This document shows positions 57,041 through 64,000 of a stretch of 64,000 nucleotides of DNA, in pieces (position 1 is the first letter of the stretch; the number at the start of each line of letters is the position of its first letter). The notes under the pieces are model-generated. The model saw only the letters and a program-made list of their open reading frames with translations. It was not told the DNA's origin and did not search any database. The position numbers were made by a program, and so were the translations under genes. Source of the stretch: Armigeres subalbatus (lineage: Eukaryota > Arthropoda > Insecta > Diptera > Culicidae); assembly GCF_024139115.2 (NCBI RefSeq), contig NC_085140.1:331759953-331823952 (forward strand). The letters are read 5' to 3'.

Positions 57041-57430
57041 CCCACATAGGTTGAGCTTCCGAGGGGTAGCATTTAATTTTTATCCACTGGATGCTAGACA
57101 AACGTTGCTGGAGTTGCCTTATCTTAGTTATCGGATATTCAGGAGTCAGGAAACACTGTTGGTGCGATTACAGAAAAAAAACTGTTGTTTGATATTATAT
57201 TTGCTTCGCCAGAACCGGCTAATAACGAGCTGTGTGATGATCTCGTCAATTTCAGCTTCTGCATAGATCGTATAACGATCTCTAACAGCGCTACAAGCTG
57301 CTCGTTCGTTTGGCAAAACATTTGAGTGAAGTTAATCAAATTCATGTGTTGATATGCGTTTGCATGAAAATCTTAACATCCTACACAAATACGTGTTGGA
57401 ATGACATTTTCTTTTTTATTTTAATTCTAG

Positions 57431-57520
57431 GAACGACGTGCGGAGATTGTGCGCCAGAACAAGGCCGCCCTTGCCACTCAAAAGAATGACGACTCCAGCG
57501 TCACCGCATCATCCGGTTAA
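57431..57520 (+). CDS. stai: Stathmin terminal coding exon with stop
   Basis: After the acceptor ttttaattctag the phase-0 frame reads ERRAEIVRQNKAALATQKND and then a short Ser/Thr-rich tail ending ASSG and TAA at 57518-57520, for 29 residues. The ERRAEIVRQNK stretch continues the helical repeat of exon C (RKH then ERRAEI), and the Ser/Thr-rich end resembles the disordered C-termini of stathmins. Codons are again G/C-ending (GCC, GTG, CGC, AAG). Together the four exons give about 249 residues plus an unseen N-terminus, longer than vertebrate stathmin 1 (149 aa) and consistent with extra tubulin-binding repeats as in flies. Confidence 0.93.
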   Translation, partial: ERRAEIVRQNKAALATQKNDDSSVTASSG

Positions 57521-60500
57521 GGATCGACTAGAGCCATCGTACGAGCTTCCTTCTTTAACCCTCTCTCTTTCTCTTCTTCATACCTACCATTTAAATTGCA
57601 ATTGCAATGCACCGACCGCTCGTCCTCCCCATTTTCTCCCTAAGTAGTGCTAGAACAACATTGGCGGCGAGACATGAGCGCGTGAACATGACACCAGAAA
57701 AGCTCACTGCGAATCGCACCAAGCAAAACTAGAAGTACATGAACGAGTTCAGTCACAAACACAGAATAAAATACCTAGAGAATTAAATAAAAGAGTTATG
57801 AGAAAATAAATAACAAAGTATCAATTGCAAAACAAACAAGAGCAAAGAAAATAAGAGAATTGATATCAGCGAGCATAGCAAGCAAATCAGCAAGCCGAAA
57901 AGCAGCGCCGAACGCAAAAACCTAACAAAAAACTGTTTATTGATTGATCTAGCCATTTGATGCAACGTGTGCAACCAAAAGAAGATAGATAGATACAAAT
58001 GAATCAATAACAAAACTTCTTTAAAAGAAGACTATAATCGATATTTGAAATAAATTTGAAGAAAACCTATAATCACTACCTTTTTTTTAAACAACAACTA
58101 TTAGGAAGAACGCTGATTCAATCTGCAAAAAAGCAACATGGTAGAACTTACTACACAAAACCAATCAACAAAGTAGGTCTCAAATGAACACCCTATAATC
58201 AGTTGAAGGAAATTTAAAAAATATACTATCACATAAGGAAGCAAAGATGACTAACATTTAAATTGCAACTTGAGTTAATTTCTATAATCCAACAATGTAA
58301 AACAGATGGTGTTATGTCGGTCGATGGAAAATCCTTTAGCGTTCAAATAAATGTAAGCCGAATGTATTTCTCTCCATATAACCCAGAAAAGTCTCTTTAC
58401 ATGCATATAACGGAACCATTTGGTGTCAGAACTTGATCCGAAAAGAAGTTAAACTGGATATTACGTTTCCTATAAAAGGCAAGTTTCATTTTTTTTTTAT
58501 TTTCCAACCAATCAGAATAACGATGAGGAATTAGAAAACGACGTTTTTTTGTTTCAAAATAATAAATTTATAGCATATAAATAGATCTTAGATAGCTCAC
58601 AGAACGTGAACTTGAAAGCGGTAAGCAAAATTTGTGTCTGCTATCCAGAACAAGCGATCGCATCTCAGTCCCATCATCGACGGAAACTGCCCAAACATAC
58701 GTCACTCGTCTCACAAAAAAATAAAACAAACAGGTGGAAAACAAACAAAAGTAACAATAGCAGGAATAGGAGCAGCGGTTTTGCTAATGCTGCGACAATT
58801 TAGGTAAAAATGGACGCAATTTTTTGAGTTATTTTTTTGTAGTTTTATAGAAAGCAAGCTTTTCGAGATGGACATTTTTAGAGGAATACACCCAATAGTA
58901 TTAGCTGATCTAGGCAACAATAGAAGCATACAGAAGTCAGAATCACTTAGATAAATAGCACGAGGGGAAAGTGAAACACAGTGAGAGATCGAGTCGTCGT
59001 GTTCTCCAGGAATGAGAGACTTCAGTGAGGTGCGACATTGATCGCTTGATGTTTCAGTATCGAATTGGCTTACTTCATTTGCTCTTTATTGGTTGCAAAC
59101 GAACGCAGGGAAGAAAAGGGTTTTGATAAAACACAACCCATATTAACAAGTGGCTGACGATGGGAAACGGTTGGAAATACGGATGAGTATATGAATTTGT
59201 TGAGTTAAATAATAGTCGTGAAATTATTTTCACAAGTTTTATGAGAAAGCTGAAAGGAATCGATCGACAACGTTGTTACACAGAGATTTCAGAAATTCCG
59301 TCGAGTACTGATCGTAGTACGACCGACATTGTATGCAACACAGGGTCAGCTTAAAAAAGTTGATATTAACCAACGGCATTAGACACATGTCGTTTCAGAC
59401 TTCAAGTGAAAGTTACTGTCTCAAAAAGTGCGAGTTTAACTTTTTTTTTCTAATAGTCGATGTCGTTGACTATTATAGCAACAACGTTCAAATGAATCTG
59501 ATCCGCAACGAATTGATATAAATTGCTTGACAAATATGTTGGTTAAAATGACGATGTTCACATTCTGACTAGGTCAGTAGACGTAACATCGATCTCCATA
59601 CATTGGATATATAGAATCACCAAAAAAAATATTTATTATTTATACAGCAAACATGATGCCACATCTTCCGTCATTTTCCTGCAGGGTCTTAAATTATAGT
59701 GGTAAGAGCCCGGGGATGAATTTCCAAATTTCATATCTAACAATCCCAGCAAATTGTTTCCCAATTTGTATTTCCGACGCTGTCAGGTTATTATAGGATC
59801 AATTCGGGTAGCTTCGAGACCGAACTTGATATGACACCATGGTGTTAGGATCCAGTCAACCTCAGCGTATGAGTAAATAATCAAGGCTATGATCTGTAAT
59901 CGACAAGTTCAAACATCTTGAGGGATAAGCAAAGCTCAGAATGGATGGATGACCGAATAGAAGAGTAGAGTTACAAAAAGGAAGCAAGTTTATGTTAAAT
60001 CTCAATTTTAAAATTATTCTTAAAAAATCCCTTGTAAGTTAAGTGTAACCTAAGCTCTATTAATTATTATTACGATTATCATTACATTATTGATACTGAT
60101 AGCACTAAAACAAGCAAATTAAGACACACTTACAAAAAATATTATATACCTACATTCATATTGCATCGCCTCTGTGCCGCCTTTTTACATTATTATTCTC
60201 TCTATTATTGATTCTAATTGCGAAACTAAGGAAAAATCCAACATTTATACATATATTTATACCTTAATCGCAAACCTGTGATGGGATGGGCGGAGGAAGG
60301 CACCTATCTACAGACACATTAAGGGTGCGGAACATTTTAGTTCCCACCGCGCTTCTTCCGGAAACCTCCCGAACACAACGTTAGAATTTTAAGTTTTGCT
60401 TATTGGCATTGTGTAAACAAGAGATAGCTGTTGTGTATCGTCACGAACGTATAAGGAATTGCAAGTCGGAGCTCGGAAAGCGTTCGGTACTTTTAAGTGC

Positions 60501-61930
60501 TTACATTTTTACGTAAAAGAAGTAATGAGAAGCCTTTTGTAATATAGAATAAAAAATTGGAATGAAATTAAAATTCAGCTTATCCATTTGTTGAACTGAA
60601 ACACCTGTTTGAGAGCTTGATTGATTCGTTTCTTTTAGTTTTGTTCAAAGCATTCCCGCCTAATACCGTAATTAATCTGATAAAAGTGCGCAAACATGGC
60701 ACCTTTTTGTCACCTTTGAAAAGGTTTAACAGATTGGCGATAGTGCCACGCTGGTATCTATCTTCGCTTTTTTGTATGAGTCACAAAAAATAAATACATA
60801 CATTCAAATCACACAATTGTTTAGTCCCAAAATAAACGCTCCGCGGACAATAAGATGCGCTTTATTTGGAATCACTCATCACTAAGTAAAACTAAAGATT
60901 AAACACATCATTTCGATGTGCTTGATATGGAAACGGTGGAAGAAACAAACTCCCAAATAGCGGAAAAAAGTGTTTATACTAGCTCAAATCACGGTGTTAT
61001 GAATCGATGTTCGCTAAAATGCATAAATAAGGAATGTGACAAAGACACAGACGGAACAGAGACTGGTTTACCAACGGAACAAAATGGTGGTAATATTGTA
61101 GACAAAAAAAAACAAAAAACTAACAAAATAAGTAAACTAAATCTAGTAAAGTGCTTAAAGGACATTATTTTGGTAAATGCTTTTTTCCCTCGGTTGGATG
61201 CTTGAATGGAATGGAAATACCAAATTTAACAACAATGTGTTGTAAAAAATAAACAAAAAATGAACTATCAAAGCAAACATTAAGTAATAAAAAACGATGG
61301 AAGTTTTTCTTCGTTCCCAACACAGACGCATGATTCACTTTCACTAAATAGGAAAGCCCAGCAAAAATAGAAATCGAACATTATTGAAAAATCTCTTTGA
61401 ACAAAGTGAAAATAAAAGCAACAAAAGTGTATCAAATCTAATCTAAAAACGCATTATACAATTATCATGATTAATATATTATTAAATCTATTATATATAG
61501 CACAAGCAAGCTTCTGTGATGGGTTTCATTCATATTTTTAACGGAAAAGAGAAAAAGGAAACAACAATCAAGCAGCAACGTTAAGTAAGATCAAAATACC
61601 GACTTAAGTATGCTTCACTATGATATTAGTAACTCGGAGTCTGTGAAAAACATCACCACAATAAAGGCACAGCTCCAGAGCAGAAACAAAATAAAAATGA
61701 AGAAACATCCAGCGGAAACCTAAAACAAGACAAAAATGAAATCGAACACAAAAGAGAGGGGTGCGACAAGGCATCAGAGTAAGAACATGCAAGACACACA
61801 AACAAAAGGAATGAATGAATGACGATAATGAAGAAACGAAACAACAGTTTAGTGTAAAATATAAAACCAAACTAACAAGTGGAATATCAGAAATAAAAAT
61901 TGATTTCAAATAAAGACAAAAAAATCAACG
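57521..61930 (+). other. Probable long stathmin 3' UTR
   Basis: After the stop, about 4.4 kb of AT-rich, A-biased sequence follows with no recognisable transposon termini, whereas repeats are dense on both sides. Polyadenylation-type AATAAA hexamers occur at 57765-57770, 57786-57791, 60548-60553 and 61909-61914 among others, so several 3' ends are possible. Neural stathmin transcripts often have long UTRs, but the extent here is inferred from absence of repeats and hexamer positions only. Confidence 0.55.
61909..61914 (+). terminator. Candidate distal polyadenylation signal
   Basis: A canonical AATAAA sits about 20 bases before a T-rich stretch (ttttttacgttt), close to where the repeat-free block ends. 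This makes it a plausible distal polyA site for the stathmin transcript; the proximal AATAAA at 57765 is an alternative. Confidence 0.4.
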
Positions 61931-61974
61931 TTTTTTTACGTTTCACGTTCGAAACTTCCCTACTTCCCTCCCAA

Positions 61975-62300
61975 TCTATTACAAAAAATCCGACTCAATC
62001 CACCTACAGTCCTTCTTACACTTTTGAAAAGTTTGAGTGTGACGAGTGCATATAACAAATTCTATGCATAAATTGGATAACAAATAACTGAGATTTTTAT
62101 ACTAAAAAAAAAGGTCGTATAGCTTTAGTTAGTACATTTTGATCGCATTTCAGAGATATCCGCAGTATCCTATATCCGATTGCAAAAAAGCATTCCATGG
62201 CAATATTCTAGCTTCCGCTTATAGTTAAGAGAGCTCAAATAAAAATACACAAAGGCTGCAGATTCAACTTGCCACCAACGGAACTTTGATCAGATGAAAA
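61975..62300 (+). repeat. Dispersed repeat, copy 1 (paired with 63525-63800)
   Basis: Shared order: caatccacctacag, ccttcttacacttttgaa, gtgcatata, atttctatgcat, aaggctgcagattcaacttg. It begins like the TGCCTTTCTCG family but diverges. Confidence 0.6.
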
Positions 62301-62439
62301 TGTATGACATATGGAATGTCTTATGCTCTTAATCTTGAGGTAGGTATCTTCAGAACCCAATGTCTGACCACAAAATATCTGGAGCCCACTGTCCGATTGA
62401 GAAAAAAGAAAGTTAATGTATTTAAGGGCAATATTAGAG

Positions 62440-63395
62440 TGAAATCAGTAGTGATTCAGTCTCATTCTAAATTTTCGACCACTATTCTAGTTTTAATCTG
62501 GAGCAAAATAGAACAAACTCGCGGGTTTCCCCAGCAGTGTTCTATACATGTTTTTCAAATTTTCAATTAATTGAAATGTTATTGCCAAGTTACTGTTACT
62601 GACATTTGACTGGTATAAAAAATGAATCTAAAAGAGCTGCTGGGAAAATGAATGTTTCAGATTCATATTCAAACTGACAGCCCCGAACGATTTGAATCAC
62701 TGCTGATTTTACCCTCAGGGTAAAGAAATCAGTAGTGATTCAGTCTCATCACAGACAAACAGACATAACACTCGTCAAATTTCCATCGTTCAATGATTTA
62801 CTGGTCGATTCAAATAATCATTAGTTGGCCAATCGATAACTCGTGGCGCTCGCATCGGATTTGCTCGAGTCTGACGTTTGCTCACTACCGCCATCTGGTT
62901 CGTAATTTGCCCAACTAACTGGAATCGACAGATGTCGTTAGTGTTTGAATGACGATTAATTTGATGAGTGAATGTTCAATGTGTTATGTCTGTTTGTCTG
63001 TGGTCTCATTCTGAATTTTCGACCACTATTCTAGTTTTAATCTAGAGCAAAATAGAACAAACTCGCGGGTTTCCCAGCAGTGTTCCATTCATGTTTTTTC
63101 AAATTTTCAATTAAATGAAATCATTATGTTGCTGCCAAGAAAGGCGCGCTGTAATTGCAAAGTGGATTGATGTGTAGATAAAATGACGCATTCATACACC
63201 AAAACAATTGGAAAATATTTGAATCTCGTGGTTCAAATCTGCAGAAAATAGAACGGAGCGTTATACCAGTTTTATTTTTTTGACATTTGACTGGTATAAA
63301 AAATGAATCTAGAACAGCTGCTGGGAAAATGAATGTTTCAGATTCATATTCAAACTGACAGCCCCGAACGATTTGAATCACTGCTGATTTTACTT
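62440..63395 (+). repeat. Direct duplication (two copies) with MITE in the second
   Basis: Copy 1 is 62440-62715; copy 2 is 62727-62749 plus 63003-63395. Shared blocks include tctcattctaaattttcgac, tagaacaaactcgcgggttt and cagccccgaacgatttgaat. Copy 2 has about 130 extra bases in its middle. Confidence 0.8.
62750..63002. mobile_element. 253-bp MITE with perfect 22-bp TIR
   Basis: The ends are CACAGACAAACAGACATAAC (+AC) and its exact reverse complement. The 7-bp direct repeat GTCTCAT flanks it (62743-62749, 63003-63009). The perfect TIR indicates a young insertion. It is non-coding. Confidence 0.9.
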
Positions 63396-63524
63396 CCATT
63401 TGGTCACAAATGAGTTCAAATCTGATCATAGATGGCTGCGATATTAATGTGACAATATTATATTAGTTTTCTGAAAATATGTCACATGTTTGTATGTTAC
63501 CGATATCTCTGAAACCGAACACCC

Positions 63525-63800
63525 GATAGAAAAAACCCAACTTAATCCACCTACAGTGAACGCAACCCTTCTTACACTTTTGAATGGTTGTATGTGCCCA
63601 GTGCATATATTACAATTTCTATGCATATGACCTTCAATTGAATATAAAATAACTGATATTATCATGCTTTTATCGATTTCAAAATGAAAAAAGGAATATT
63701 TCTGGAAATTTAACAATTTTAAAAAAATACAAAAAGACTGCAGATTTGATTTGCCGCCTTAAATGGCAATATTACAGCTTCTGTTTAAGCCCAAAAGAGT
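63525..63800 (+). repeat. Dispersed repeat, copy 2
   Basis: It matches 61975-62300 (cttaatccacctacagtgaa, cttcttacacttttgaatgg, gactgcagatttgatttgcc). Confidence 0.6.
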
Positions 63801-63946
63801 TCAAATCGGGTCATTGACGGCTGAGATATTGGTGTGACAATTCTTCATTAGTAGTCTGAAAATATGTCTCATATTCGTATTTCACAGATATCTCTGAAAC
63901 CGAATTTCCGATAGCAGAAAAAAATTAATGGGTCCAATGACAAAAA

Positions 63947-64000
63947 CATTATTATTATTTAATCAGACTAAGGCCGAAGTGGCCTGTGCGGTATATAAGA
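63947..64000 (-). repeat. 3' end of an RTE-like LINE, cut by the window edge
   Basis: A short (att)n run at 63947-63958 is followed by taatcagactaaggccgaag + tggcctgtgcg, wording typical of 3' ends of abundant Aedes RTE-like elements read on the minus strand. The rest lies outside the window. Confidence 0.55.

Larger units (their letters stand above)
48459..57430 (+). other. Last stathmin intron, 9 kb, filled with repeats
   Basis: The intron runs from donor gtaggt to acceptor ttttaattctag. It holds LINE remnants, a foldback MITE with a second MITE inside, a 1.3-kb inverted minisatellite, an interrupted satellite array and TA-flanked elements, annotated separately. No additional stathmin-like exon was recognised within it. 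Confidence 0.85.

Noticed and set aside
60918..61205. 95-residue frame in the stathmin 3' region
   Set aside because: Composition follows the A-rich background (K, N, T, E) with no recognisable motif.

Overview
This window reads as chromosomal DNA of an Aedes mosquito. Two lines of evidence point there: several copies of a tRNA-headed SINE with the body and '...atgccaataagaagaa' tail of Feilai, and a high density of short TA-, TTAA- and 8-bp-TSD elements nested in one another, over a long, AT-rich, intron-dominated landscape. It contains no bacterial gene, operon or CRISPR array.

The one cellular gene I can support is a stathmin (orthologue of Drosophila stai) on the + strand. Coding exons lie at 46560-46915, 46979-47128, 48303-48458 and 57431-57520, all with GT-AG borders and consistent phase. 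They encode about 249 residues: the conserved stathmin N-terminal motif, the EEIEEKLKAAEERR signature and a series of charged helical tubulin-binding-like repeats. The initiating exon is upstream and was not identified. The last exon is followed by about 4.4 kb of AT-rich, apparently transposon-free sequence (57521-61930) that I take as the 3' UTR. The first 46.5 kb is therefore either stathmin 5' intron or intergenic DNA.

Layout. 1-2168: a TA-flanked element split by a hAT-like element. 2484-2875: a tRNA-like repeat. 3342-11904: a stack of elements, in which a TA-flanked element holds a small TA MITE and a hAT-like foldback MITE, and the latter holds a nearly full-length but dead LINE of I/Loner type (5228-11177, minus strand, 13-bp TSD). 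11960-17600: MITEs, SINE-like pieces, tandem arrays and an RTE-like fragment. 17600-21290: mostly unassigned sequence. 21295-26264: MITEs, a TTTGGCCGAAA minisatellite, Feilai, hairpin elements. 26265-30655: mostly unassigned. 30655-35750: MITEs and two tandem arrays of about 145-150-bp units. 36840-45282: SINEs, a perfect 61-bp hairpin, a Helitron-like piece, a TTAA-flanked 1.26-kb foldback element and a 564-bp TA foldback element. 46560-57520: stathmin exons, with the 9-kb last intron full of LINE fragments, nested MITEs, an inverted minisatellite and an interrupted satellite. 61975-64000: duplicated repeats, a MITE with a perfect TIR, and the 3' end of an RTE-like LINE running off the edge.

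Most calls rest on reading termini and target-site duplications directly, and many can be tested by comparing the filled site with a paralogous empty site in the same window. Superfamily names for non-coding elements are inferred from TSD length and terminal bases only.
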